From: Acetobacteraceae bacterium
GTDB lineage: Bacteria > Pseudomonadota > Alphaproteobacteria > Acetobacterales > Acetobacteraceae
NCBI GenBank assembly: GCA_947455205.1
Contig: CANGNF010000006.1
Location: 1-64,000 of the forward strand
Direction: 5' to 3'
Length of the DNA stretch: 64,000 bases
Shown here: positions 34,135 through 42,372 of the stretch, in pieces
Position numbering within the stretch: position 1 is the first letter of the stretch
How the letters are laid out: each line of letters opens with the position of its first letter
Program-made: the position numbers and the translations under genes
Notes under the pieces: generated by a model
Databases searched by the model: none
The model's input: only the letters and a program-made list of their open reading frames with translations
What the model was told of the DNA's origin: nothing

Positions 34135-34937
34135 GCGCGCCCGTTCACTGGGAAGCCTACGCCATCCGCTACGCCCACCACGACCGGCCGAAGCAGGGCA
34201 GCTACCTCATGCCGGTCGAGGACCCGCATGAGAACAACCCGCTCGACTACTTCGTCTGGCTGCTGCGCGGCCCCGGTGGCCGCCAGGTGCTGGTGGATTG
34301 CGGCTTCGACGAGGCCACCGCGGCCAAGCGCGAGCGCAAGCTGCACCGTACGGTGATGCAGGCGCTGATCGACTTCGGCACCCAGCCGGAGCAGATCAGC
34401 GACGTCATCATCACCCACCTGCACTACGACCACGCCGGCAACCTGGACGCCTTCCCGAACGCCACCTTCCATTTGCAGGAACGGGAGATGGCCTTCGCCA
34501 CCGGGCGGCACATGTGCCAGCACTGCATCCGCGTGCCGTTCGAGGTGGAGGATGTGGTGAAGATGATCCGCCACCTCTACAACGACCGCCTGACCTTCCA
34601 TTCAGGCGAGGGCGAGGTGGCGCTTGGCGTGACGGTGCACGGCGTTGGCGGGCACTCGGACGGCTTGCAGATGGTCCGCGTGCAGACCGCGCGCGGGCCG
34701 GTGGTGGTGGCGTCGGACGCGCTGCACTTCTACGGCAACGTGGAGCGCAACAACCCCTTCCCGATCATCTTCGACCTGGGCGCCATGACCCAGGGCTGGA
34801 AGACCGCGAAGAAGCTGGCCGGCGGCGACGAGACGCTGGTGGTGGCGGGCCACGACCCCATCGTGCGGGAACGCTTCCCCGCCATGCCCGGCACGAATGG
34901 CGAGGTGGTGGCGCTCCACCTCGCGCCCAAGGCCTAA
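34131..34937 (+). CDS. Metallo-beta-lactamase-fold hydrolase (annotated as AHL-lactonase-like in relatives)
   Basis: The protein has 268 residues from GTG 34131, whose overlap with the upstream TGA couples translation. The dinuclear metal site is complete: H96, H98, D100 and H101 in THLHYDHAGN, then the His in GVGGHSDG, the Asp in ASDALHF and the His in AGHDP. There is no signal peptide. Many relatives are labelled N-acyl homoserine lactonase. The operon context (decarboxylase and hydroxyacid dehydrogenase) favours hydrolysis of a metabolic lactone or ester. Its 3' end overlaps the convergent membrane gene by 4 nt. Confidence 0.85.
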   Translation: MSAPVHWEAYAIRYAHHDRPKQGSYLMPVEDPHENNPLDYFVWLLRGPGGRQVLVDCGFDEATAAKRERKLHRTVMQALIDFGTQPEQISDVIITHLHYDHAGNLDAFPNATFHLQEREMAFATGRHMCQHCIRVPFEVEDVVKMIRHLYNDRLTFHSGEGEVALGVTVHGVGGHSDGLQMVRVQTARGPVVVASDALHFYGNVERNNPFPIIFDLGAMTQGWKTAKKLAGGDETLVVAGHDPIVRERFPAMPGTNGEVVALHLAPKA

Positions 34938-35260
34938 CTCAGCAGCACCACGCTCGCCATCGCCGCGCCGGCGATGGCGAGCACCTCTGACAGCGCCGGC
35001 CAGCTCCGCATCACCCCGGCACGCAGCACCAGGGCGTTGATTGCCAGGCTGCCGACCAACCCGGCCAGCGGCACCCACCAGTTCAGCTGCCAGAAGCCCC
35101 AGCCCAGCATCGCCAGCCACAGCAGGAAGGCGCCGCGCCCCAGCACCAGGAACAGCCGGTCGCCGAAGCGCGATGCCGGGCGCATCCCGGGGTCGGTGCT
35201 GCGCGCCTCGATCATCGCGGCAACGGCCAGCGCCAGCAGGGCGGGAAAGTAGAATCGCAT
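34934..35260 (-). CDS. Small multi-span membrane protein downstream of a Bug gene
   Basis: The 108 residues contain about four hydrophobic segments: FPALLALAVAAMI, FLVLGRGAFLLWLAMLGW, WVPLAGLVGSLAINALVL and EVLAIAGAAMASVVLL. I recognise no domain. It begins 4 bp after the stop of the Bug protein at 35265-36242 and is thus in its operon. TctB, the small subunit of tripartite tricarboxylate carriers, is also a four-span protein but is longer. No residue-level similarity to TctB is apparent, so this resemblance is one of topology and position only. Confidence 0.7.
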   Translation of the reverse strand: MRFYFPALLALAVAAMIEARSTDPGMRPASRFGDRLFLVLGRGAFLLWLAMLGWGFWQLNWWVPLAGLVGSLAINALVLRAGVMRSWPALSEVLAIAGAAMASVVLLS

Positions 35261-35264
35261 GGGG

Positions 35265-36242
35265 TTATTCCGGTCTGATGTTCGCGGCGGTGATGACCTG
35301 CCGCCAGCGGGCGCGTTCGGTGCTGATCACCTGCGCGCAGTCCTCGGCCGTGCCGCCGATGCCTTCCAGCCCGATCGCCGCCAGGCGGCGCTTGAAGCCA
35401 TCCTCGGCCAGCACGGCATTGGTCTCGCGGTTCAGCCGCAGCACCACCGCGGGCGGCGTGCCGGCCGGCGCGGCCAGGTAGTTGAAGGCGCTGGCGTCGA
35501 ACCCCGGCAGCGTCTCGGCAATGGTCGGCAGTTCCGGCATCAGGAAGCTGCGGCCCGGCGTGCTGACAGCCAGCGCCCGCAGCGTGCCGGCCTTGATGTG
35601 CTCGCTGTACAGCGACAGCGTGTCGATCAGCAGGGAAATCCGCCCGGCCAGCAGCTCCTGTATCGCCGGGCCGCTGCCGCGGAATGGCACATGGGTCATG
35701 TCCAGCCCGGCCATGTGCTTCAGCATCTCGCCGGCCAGGTGGCTGGACGCGCCGATGCCGCTGCTGCCGAAGGTCAGCTCCCCCGGCCTGGCCTTCGCCA
35801 GCGCAATCAGCTCCGCCACGCTGCGCGCCGGCAGGGCAGGGTTCACCACCAGCAGGTTCGGCGCCCGGATCAGCGAGACGATGGGCGCGAAGGCGCTGGC
35901 GGGGTCGTAGGGCAGCGACTTCATCAGGCTGGGGTTGATGATCTGCGGCCCCGGCGTGCCGTACAGCAGGGTGTAGCCATCGGCCGGGCTGCGGGCGACC
36001 ATGTCGGCCCCCAGCGTGGCGCCGGCACCGGGGCGGTTCTCCACGATCACGCTCTGCCCCAGGCGCGGCGCCAGCGCTTCCGCCAGCATGCGGCCCACCT
36101 GGTCCGAGGCACCGCCGGGCGCGAAGGGCACCACCAGCTTCAGCGGCCGGCTCGGAAAATCCAGCCCCTGGGCCTCGGCCCGCGCGGCAAGCGGCAGCGC
36201 CAGCCCGGCCAGCAGCAGGCCACGGCGGGGCAATTCGAGCAT
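35265..36242 (-). CDS. Bug/TctC-family substrate-binding protein
   Basis: The 325-residue protein has a signal peptide (RRGLLLAGLALPLAARAEAQ). Its core is LKLVVPFAPGGASDQVGR, VENRPGAGATLGADMVAR and ADGYTLLYG. It is divergent from the molybdenum hydroxylase gene (142 bp between) and followed by the small four-span membrane gene. It has ATG 36242 with only a loose ribosome site. The divergent pairing suggests its ligand might be an aromatic or heterocyclic acid hydroxylated by the neighbouring enzyme, but that is a guess from layout. Confidence 0.9.
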   Translation of the reverse strand: MLELPRRGLLLAGLALPLAARAEAQGLDFPSRPLKLVVPFAPGGASDQVGRMLAEALAPRLGQSVIVENRPGAGATLGADMVARSPADGYTLLYGTPGPQIINPSLMKSLPYDPASAFAPIVSLIRAPNLLVVNPALPARSVAELIALAKARPGELTFGSSGIGASSHLAGEMLKHMAGLDMTHVPFRGSGPAIQELLAGRISLLIDTLSLYSEHIKAGTLRALAVSTPGRSFLMPELPTIAETLPGFDASAFNYLAAPAGTPPAVVLRLNRETNAVLAEDGFKRRLAAIGLEGIGGTAEDCAQVISTERARWRQVITAANIRPE

Positions 36243-36384
36243 GGGCGTTGTCCTCCGGCTGATTGCCCCCAACTTGGCCGAGCACGCCCCGCCACACAAC
36301 GCCGGCCTTTCAACCGGTGCGGTGGGGTCGCGCAAAACGTCAGCCTGGCTTATCTTGCAGTGCAGCAACCGAGGGACCGTTTCC

Positions 36385-38751
36385 ATGCCCGATACCAACC
36401 TGAATTTCGACCCCACCAGGCTGAAGTTCGGCGTCGGCCAGCCGGTGACGCGGCAGGAAGACCCCATCCTGCTGCAGGGCCGCGGCCGCTACACCGATGA
36501 CATCACCCTGCAGGGCCAGGCCTGGTGCGTCATGGTCCGCAGCCCCTACGCGCACGGCATCATCAAGGGCATCGACACGGCGGCGGCCAAGGAAATGCCG
36601 GGCGTGCTGGGCGTGTACACCGGCGCCGACCTGGCGGATTACGGTGCCATGAAGTGCGGCATGCCGGTGAAGAGCAAGGACGGCTCGCCGCTGATCGGCA
36701 TCAACCGGCCGTCGCTGGCCACGGACAAGGTGCGCTTCGTCGGCGACCCCGTCGCCTTCGTCGTGGCCGAGACCAAGCTGCAGGCGCGCGACGCGGCCGA
36801 GGCGGTGGAACTCGACATCGAGAGCCTGGACGCGGTGACGGAAGCCTCCGCCGCCGCGGCCCCCGGCGCGCCGCAGCTCTACGACCACATCCCCGGCAAC
36901 ACCGTGCTGGACTTCCAGTACGGCGACCCCGCCAAGGTCGCCGCCGCCTTCGCCAACGCCGCGCATGTGACGAAACTCTCCATCCGCAACAACCGCGTGG
37001 TGGTCTGCGCCATGGAGCCGCGCAGCGCCATCGGCGAGTACGACGCCACGGATGGCCGCTACACGCTGCATGTCGGCTGCCAGGGCGTCTTCGGCCTGCG
37101 CGGGCAGATGGCGAACGACCTGCTGAAGGTGCCCACCGACAAGGTCCGCATCCTCACCGGCAATGTCGGCGGCAGCTTCGGCATGAAGGCCAGCGCCTAT
37201 CCGGAATACGTGCCGGTGCTGCACGCCGCCAAGCTGCTTGGGCGCCCGGTGAAGTGGACCGACGACCGCAGCGGCAGCTTCGTCAGTGACCAGCACGGCC
37301 GCGACCATGAGGTGGATGCCGAACTCGCCTTCGACGGCGACGGCCGGATGATGGCGGTGCGGCTGACCTGCTACGCCAATATCGGCGCCTACCTGGCGAC
37401 CGTCGGCCCGCACATGGCCACCGGCAACTACGTCAAGAACATCCAGTCCAACTACGCCACGCCGCTGATCGAGGTGAACACCAAGTGCGTGGTCACCAAC
37501 ACCACGCCGGTCTCGGCCTATCGTGGCGCCGGCCGGCCGGAAGCCAACTACTACATGGAACGGCTGGTGGAGCAGGCGGCGAAGGAGATGGGCCGCAGCG
37601 CGGTGGAACTGCGCCGGCTCAACCACATCCGCGAAGACCAGTTCCCGTTCGATGCCCCCTCCGGCAGCGTCTATGACACCGGCGAGTTCACCGCCATCCT
37701 GGACCAGGCGCTGGCCGCCGCCGACCATGCGGGCTTCCCCGCCCGCCGCGACGAAGCCAAGGCGCGCGGCAAGCTGCGTGGCATCGGCATCGGCAACTTC
37801 CTGGAATGCACGGCACCGCCGCAGAAGGAACAAGGAGAAATCCGCTTCGAGGCCGATGGTGGCGTCACCATCGTGACCGGCACGCTGGACTACGGGCAGG
37901 GGCATTGGTCGCCCTTCGCGCAGCTGCTGCACACCCAGCTTGGCGTCCCGTTCGAGAAGGTGCGGCTGCTGCAGGGCGACAGCGACCAGCTGATCGCCGG
38001 CGGCGGCACCGGCGGGTCCAAGTCCATGATGGCCTCCGGCGCCGCGATCATGCAGGCCGCGGCCGAGGTGGTGGAGAAGGGCAAGCAGGCCGCCGCCTTC
38101 ATGCTGGAAGCAGCGGTCGGCGATATCGAGTTCGAGCAGGGCGCCGATGGCCTGGGCCGCTTCACCATCGCGGGGACGGACCGCAGCATCGGCATCATGG
38201 ACCTAGCGGAGAAGCTGCGCGCCGCCGGCACCCTGCCGGCCGAGGTGCCGAACACGCTGAACGTCCGCACCGTGTTCCAGGACGCGCCGATGGCCTTCCC
38301 CAATGGCTGCCATGTGGCCGAGGTGGAGATCGACCCCGACACCGGCCATACCGAGGTGGTGAAGTACACCACGGTCAACGACTTCGGCGTCATCGTGAAC
38401 CCGCTGCTGGTGCAGGGCCAGGCGCATGGCGGCATCGTCCAGGGCATCGGCCAGGCGCTGATGGAGCAGGTGGCCTATTCCGAGGAAGGCCAGATCCTGA
38501 CCGCCAGCTACCAGGACTACGCCCTGCCGCGCGCCGGCGATCTGCCCAACTTCGGCTTCGAGGCGCATGCCGTGCCGTGCAAGACCAACCCGGTGGGCGC
38601 CAAGGGCTGCGGCGAGGCCGGTTGTGCCGGCAGCCTGCCGGCGGTGATGAACGCGGTGGTGGACGCGCTCTCGGTCCACGGCATCCAGCACATGGACATG
38701 CCGGCGACACCGGAACGGGTCTGGCAGGCGATCCGGGCCGCGCAGGGGTGA
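36385..38751 (+). CDS. Molybdenum hydroxylase large subunit (xanthine dehydrogenase family, form-II type)
   Basis: The 788-residue subunit binds molybdopterin-cytosine-type cofactor in xanthine oxidase/CO dehydrogenase enzymes. The form-diagnostic loop is AYRGAGR (residues 378-384). It is not AYxCSFR, so this is not form-I CO dehydrogenase. The catalytic glutamate is E744 in GCGEAGCAG, and the Gln-containing block GGTGGSKSMMASG is present. It starts QPVTRQEDPILLQGRGRYTDD. There is no iron-sulfur or FAD subunit gene on either side, which is unusual. It would hydroxylate a purine, N-heterocycle, aldehyde or similar compound. Confidence 0.9.
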   Translation: MPDTNLNFDPTRLKFGVGQPVTRQEDPILLQGRGRYTDDITLQGQAWCVMVRSPYAHGIIKGIDTAAAKEMPGVLGVYTGADLADYGAMKCGMPVKSKDGSPLIGINRPSLATDKVRFVGDPVAFVVAETKLQARDAAEAVELDIESLDAVTEASAAAAPGAPQLYDHIPGNTVLDFQYGDPAKVAAAFANAAHVTKLSIRNNRVVVCAMEPRSAIGEYDATDGRYTLHVGCQGVFGLRGQMANDLLKVPTDKVRILTGNVGGSFGMKASAYPEYVPVLHAAKLLGRPVKWTDDRSGSFVSDQHGRDHEVDAELAFDGDGRMMAVRLTCYANIGAYLATVGPHMATGNYVKNIQSNYATPLIEVNTKCVVTNTTPVSAYRGAGRPEANYYMERLVEQAAKEMGRSAVELRRLNHIREDQFPFDAPSGSVYDTGEFTAILDQALAAADHAGFPARRDEAKARGKLRGIGIGNFLECTAPPQKEQGEIRFEADGGVTIVTGTLDYGQGHWSPFAQLLHTQLGVPFEKVRLLQGDSDQLIAGGGTGGSKSMMASGAAIMQAAAEVVEKGKQAAAFMLEAAVGDIEFEQGADGLGRFTIAGTDRSIGIMDLAEKLRAAGTLPAEVPNTLNVRTVFQDAPMAFPNGCHVAEVEIDPDTGHTEVVKYTTVNDFGVIVNPLLVQGQAHGGIVQGIGQALMEQVAYSEEGQILTASYQDYALPRAGDLPNFGFEAHAVPCKTNPVGAKGCGEAGCAGSLPAVMNAVVDALSVHGIQHMDMPATPERVWQAIRAAQG

Positions 38752-38775
38752 TGCCCGGCCGAACCCGGCCCCGGA

Positions 38776-38794
38776 GCGGCGGTTCGGCCGCCGC
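38776..38794 (+). terminator. Hairpin after the molybdenum hydroxylase gene
   Basis: GCGGCGG / CCGCCGC with a TTCGG loop starts 25 bp after the stop. It is the likely terminator of the upstream gene. The rest of the 289-bp gap (38752-39040) holds one further dyad and no credible gene; a 68-codon frame at 38842 has no family features. Confidence 0.5.
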
Positions 38795-38842
38795 CGAGGG
38801 CCGGCCGGCCGATCACGAATAGGCGATGATGCCCAGGGATCA

Positions 38843-38868
38843 TGGCGCTTTTCCAATGGTTAGCGCCA
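38843..38868. repeat. Nested inverted repeat in the gap before the response regulator
   Basis: TGGCGCT-N12-AGCGCCA is a perfect 7-bp inverted repeat. Inside the loop sits a second dyad, CCA-A-TGG. It lies about 175 bp upstream of the response regulator start. It could be an operator or part of a structured leader. No family of sites is recognised. Confidence 0.3.
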
Positions 38869-39040
38869 AGTGGCCGGCGGCGGTACCTGCTTGGGCATGC
38901 AATCCCCGGCAACGCCTCTGGACCCTGGCCGGCTGCGCGGCCACTGTCTGGGACCGTGGCATATGATTGCCTGCGGTTGAACGACAGGACCCGGGCTGAC
39001 GCAGCGGCGCCCGGCGGCCCTGGCGAAAAGGAGTTTCGGC

Positions 39041-39400
39041 ATGACTAGGCTTTCCGGGCGTCGGGTCCTGGTGGTTGAGGATGAGGCCCTGGTGGCCATG
39101 CTGGTGGAGGACGCGCTGCTGGACGCCGGCGCCGAGGTCGTCGGCCCGGTCGCCACCGTGGCGGAGGCCCTGCTGCTGCTGAAGGGCGAGTTGCCCGAGG
39201 CCGCCGTGCTCGATCTCAACCTGGCCGGCGAGACCTCCACCCCCGTGGCTGACGAACTCGCCCGGCGCGGCGTGCCCTTCGTGGTCGCCACCGGCTATGG
39301 CGCCGATGGCCTGCCGCCCGGCCACGCCAATGTGCCGGTGCTGGCCAAGCCCTACGACCCCGCCGACCTGACCGCCGCCCTGGCGCGGCTGTGGAACTGA
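39041..39400 (+). CDS. Single-domain response regulator
   Basis: The 119 residues are a receiver domain and nothing else. The acidic pair is E13-D14 (VVEDEAL), the phosphoacceptor is D58 in AVLDLNLAG, the Thr is in VATGYG and the Lys in LAKPYD. It has a strong AAGGAG ribosome site. The LDLNLAGE form and the short length are common in alphaproteobacterial receivers that act in phosphorelays or inhibit kinases. No histidine kinase is adjacent, and the output is unknown. Confidence 0.9.
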   Translation: MTRLSGRRVLVVEDEALVAMLVEDALLDAGAEVVGPVATVAEALLLLKGELPEAAVLDLNLAGETSTPVADELARRGVPFVVATGYGADGLPPGHANVPVLAKPYDPADLTAALARLWN

Positions 39401-39423
39401 CGCGGGGCTGACGGCGGGGCGCG

Positions 39424-40413
39424 CTACTCCCGGTTCAGCCCGGCCTCGCGCACGATGACCGTCCACTTGGCGATGTCGGCGGTGATCCGTTGCCGCATCG
39501 CGGCCGGGCCGCGCGCCGCCGGCGCCGGCACGGTGCTGGCCAGGTCCACCATGCGGCCCTGCAGCGCGCTGTCGCGCAGCGCCGCCTCCAGCGCCTCATG
39601 CAGCCGGGCCAGGATCGGCGCCGGGGTGGCGGCGGGCGCGGCGAAGCCGTTCCAGATCACCAGGTCGAAGTCGGGCCGCCCGGCCTCGGCGAAGGTCGGC
39701 ACGTCAGGCAGTTGCGGGATCCGCGCGGGGGCACTGACCGCCACCGCCCGCGCGGTGCCGCCGCGATGCGCGGGGATCATGGTCACGGTCTGGTCGATCA
39801 CCGCATCCACCACCCCGGCGGCCAGGTCGTTCATCGCCGGGCCGGACCCGCGATAGGACACCAGCGTGCCCTTCAGCCCCGCCAGGTGCATCAGGTAGGC
39901 CGGCGCCAGGTGGCTGGTGGTGCCCACGCCAGCGGTGCCGAAGGTGGCGCGCTCCCCCTTGTCGCGGATATGCGCCAGCAACTCCGGCAGGCTCCGCAGG
40001 GTGCCGCGCGGGCTGGTTGCCAGCACCATCGGCACATCCGCCACCAGGGAGACGGGGGCCATGTCGCGCCGCGGGTCGAAGCCGCTGTCGGGGTTCAGCG
40101 TATAGCCGGTGGCCATGATGCCCATGTTGCCGAAGGCCAGCGTGTGGCCATCCGGCTCGCTGCGCGCCAGGCGCTGCATGCCGACCAGCCCGCCGGCGCC
40201 GCTGACATTCTCCACCACCACCGGCTTGCCCAGGCCGGGCGCCATGGCCTGGGCGAAGAAGCGCGCCAGCGCATCCAGCGTGCCGCCGGGGGCGGAGGGC
40301 ACCAGGATGGTGATGCCGCGCTGCGGGAACACGGTGGCAGTCCCCTGGGCGTGCACGGCGGGGGCAGCAAGCACGGCGGGCAGGGCCAGCGCGGCGCGGC
40401 GGTTGATCCGCAT
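39424..40413 (-). CDS. Bug/TctC-family substrate-binding protein
   Basis: The 329-residue protein starts at ATG 40413. The signal peptide is RRAALALPAVLAAPAVHAQG. The core reads ITILVPSAPGGTLDALARFF and VENVSGAGGLVGMQ, so VSGAGG replaces the more usual RPGAGG. It is divergent from a TfdA-like dioxygenase 85 bp away, and a second Bug protein follows that dioxygenase. Two Bug genes therefore bracket one oxygenase. Ligand unknown. Confidence 0.9.
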   Translation of the reverse strand: MRINRRAALALPAVLAAPAVHAQGTATVFPQRGITILVPSAPGGTLDALARFFAQAMAPGLGKPVVVENVSGAGGLVGMQRLARSEPDGHTLAFGNMGIMATGYTLNPDSGFDPRRDMAPVSLVADVPMVLATSPRGTLRSLPELLAHIRDKGERATFGTAGVGTTSHLAPAYLMHLAGLKGTLVSYRGSGPAMNDLAAGVVDAVIDQTVTMIPAHRGGTARAVAVSAPARIPQLPDVPTFAEAGRPDFDLVIWNGFAAPAATPAPILARLHEALEAALRDSALQGRMVDLASTVPAPAARGPAAMRQRITADIAKWTVIVREAGLNRE

Positions 40414-40498
40414 GGGGTTTCCTCGGTTTGTTGGCCGCCATGCTAGGCGCCGCCCCGGCCCAGGGCTAGGCTGCCCGGACAAACCGGAGGAACGACGC

Positions 40499-41413
40499 AT
40501 GTCGGCAGCCCTGAAGGCGGAACAACCCGCCCCTGGCCTACGCATCACCGCCCTGCACCCCGTCTTCGCCGCCCGGTGCGACGGCCTGGACCTGCGCCGG
40601 CCGCTGACCCGCGACCAGGCCACGGCGCTGGAAGCGGCGATGGATCGCTACGCCGTGATGGTCTTCCCCAACCAGCAGATCGACGACGACCTGCAACTCG
40701 CCTTCGGCCGCAACTTCGGCGAGGTCGAGGCCATCCCCTCCCTGGTGGACCAGTCCCGCCGCCGCCTGCCGGACAACCAGGTCAACGACATCTCCAACCT
40801 GGGCGCCGACGGCCAACTGCTGGCGGCCGATGACCGCCGCCGCATGTACAACCTGGGCAATGCGCTGTGGCACAGCGACAGCAGCTTCAAGGCCACGCCG
40901 GCCAAGTACTCCATGCTGCACGCCCGCGTCATTCCGCCCAGCGGCGGCGAGACCGAGTTCGCCGACATGCGCGCCGCCTGGGACGCGCTGCCGGCGGAGC
41001 GCCAGGCCGAGCTGCTGCCGCTGGTCACCGACCATTCGCTGATGTTCTCCCGCGCGCAGCTCGGCTTCGACGACTTCACGCCCGACGAGCAGGCCAAGTG
41101 CGTGCCGGTGCCGCAGCGGCTGGTGCGCCGGCACATGGGCAGCGGCCGGCTGTCGCTCTACCTCTCGGCGCATATCGGTGGCATCCACGGCATGCCGAAG
41201 CCGGAGGCGCTGATGCTGATCCGCGAGTTGACCGAGCAGGCGACCAAGCCGCAATTCGTCTACAGCCATACCTGGTCGGTGGGCGACCTGGTGATGTGGG
41301 ACAACCGCTGCACCATGCATCGCGGCCGCCCCTATGCCGACAAGCGCTACCCGCGCGACATGCGGCGCGTGACGCTCGGCGATGTCTCGCCCACGCTGGA
41401 ACAGCCGCAGTGA
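40499..41413 (+). CDS. TfdA-like Fe(II)/2-oxoglutarate dioxygenase
   Basis: The protein has 304 residues, close to TfdA (2,4-D dioxygenase) in length, from ATG 40499 with a GGAGG site. The iron triad is H125-x-D127 in LWHSDSSFK and H274 in TMHRGRPY, with the Arg of RRV following. The block ARVIPPSGGETEFADMRAAW is typical of the TfdA branch and absent from the two TauD paralogues upstream in the window. It probably oxidises an aryloxyacid or sulfonate-like carboxylate. Its stop is overlapped by the GTG of a Bug gene, and a ThDP enzyme follows. Confidence 0.88.
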   Translation: MSAALKAEQPAPGLRITALHPVFAARCDGLDLRRPLTRDQATALEAAMDRYAVMVFPNQQIDDDLQLAFGRNFGEVEAIPSLVDQSRRRLPDNQVNDISNLGADGQLLAADDRRRMYNLGNALWHSDSSFKATPAKYSMLHARVIPPSGGETEFADMRAAWDALPAERQAELLPLVTDHSLMFSRAQLGFDDFTPDEQAKCVPVPQRLVRRHMGSGRLSLYLSAHIGGIHGMPKPEALMLIRELTEQATKPQFVYSHTWSVGDLVMWDNRCTMHRGRPYADKRYPRDMRRVTLGDVSPTLEQPQ

Positions 41414-42372
41414 AGCGCTGGCTGGCGGCGCTGCTGCTGCTGGGCGGCGCTGTCCAGGGCCAGGCCCAGGCGCAGGAATACCCGGACCGCCCGATCCGCC
41501 TGATCGTCGCCACCGCCGCCGGCGGCGCCAGCGACATCCTGGCCCGCCAGGTCGGTGAGAAGCTGGGCGAGCAATTCCGCCAGCCGGTGGTGGTGGACCC
41601 GCGCCCCGGCGCCAATGGCAATGTCGCCGCGCTTGCGGCCGCCCGCAGCGCGCCGGACGGCTACACGCTGATGATGGGCACGATCGGCGTCATGGCGGTG
41701 AACCCGGCGATCTACCGTGATGTCGGCTACGACCCCGCCCGCGACTTCGACCCGGTGGCGCGGCTGGTCAGCTTCTCCAACATCCTCGTCGTCAACCCGT
41801 CCCTGCCGGTGACGACGCAGGCGCAGTTCATCGACTACGTCCGCGCGCATCCCGGCCTCGGCTATGGCTCCCCGGGCAATGGCGGCTCGCCGCATCTGGG
41901 CATGCTGGTCTTCGCCCGCATGGCCGGCATCCAGATGGAACACATCCCCTATCGCGGCGCCGCGCCGGCGCTGAACGACCTCATCGCCGGCAATCTGGCC
42001 AGTGCGTTCAGCGACCCGCTGGCGACGCTGCCGCAGATCCGCGCCGGCCTGGTGCGCCCGCTCTCGGTCAGCGGCACCCGCCGCCTGGCGGCGCTGCCGG
42101 AGGTGCCGACGGTGGCCGAGGCCGGCATCCCCGGCTACGAGGTGGTCGGCTGGCTTGGCATCGTCGCGCCGCGCGGCACGCCACGGCCCATCGTGACCAG
42201 GCTGAACACCGCGCTGAACGGCATCATGCACCAGCCGGAGATGGTGCAGCGGCTGACCGCCCAGGGCGCCGAGATCGTCACCGGCCCGCCCGAGGAATTC
42301 GGCCGCTACATCCAGGGCGAGATCGCGCGCTGGGCGCAGATCACCCGCGAAGCAGGAATTCGAGCAGAATGA
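41410..42372 (+). CDS. Bug/TctC-family substrate-binding protein in a dioxygenase-ThDP enzyme operon
   Basis: The protein has 320 residues from GTG 41410, overlapping the dioxygenase stop. The signal peptide (KRWLAALLLLGGAVQGQAQA) precedes IRLIVATAAGGASDILAR, DPRPGANGNVAALAAAR and APDGYTLMM. Its stop overlaps the ATG of the ThDP-dependent enzyme (ATGA). The tight coupling of oxygenase, binding protein and ThDP enzyme is the clearest case in this window for linking a Bug ligand to a pathway. Confidence 0.91.
   Translation: MKRWLAALLLLGGAVQGQAQAQEYPDRPIRLIVATAAGGASDILARQVGEKLGEQFRQPVVVDPRPGANGNVAALAAARSAPDGYTLMMGTIGVMAVNPAIYRDVGYDPARDFDPVARLVSFSNILVVNPSLPVTTQAQFIDYVRAHPGLGYGSPGNGGSPHLGMLVFARMAGIQMEHIPYRGAAPALNDLIAGNLASAFSDPLATLPQIRAGLVRPLSVSGTRRLAALPEVPTVAEAGIPGYEVVGWLGIVAPRGTPRPIVTRLNTALNGIMHQPEMVQRLTAQGAEIVTGPPEEFGRYIQGEIARWAQITREAGIRAE

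Noticed and set aside
34131-34937. A dedicated quorum-quenching AHL lactonase.
   Set aside because: The metal motif only shows the metallo-beta-lactamase fold; the operon context is catabolic and no LuxI/LuxR genes are nearby.
36346-36360. TGGCTTATCTTGCA looks like a sigma-54 promoter.
   Set aside because: The GG-to-GC spacing is 8 nt, not the required 10.
36355-36368. TTGCAGTGCAGCAA upstream of the molybdenum hydroxylase gene also fits TTG(A/C)-N6-(T/G)CAA.
   Set aside because: It is only 17 bp from the ATG and covers the region just before the ribosome site, so activation geometry is wrong, and the half-sites (TTGCA/AGCAA) are poor FNR matches. A repressor role cannot be excluded.
36385-38751. 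Aerobic CO dehydrogenase large subunit (CoxL).
   Set aside because: The active-site loop is AYRGAGR, not AYxCSFR, and coxS/coxM are not adjacent.
38842-39048. A 68-codon plus-strand frame before the response regulator.
   Set aside because: It has no family features, runs through a dyad and overlaps the response regulator start.
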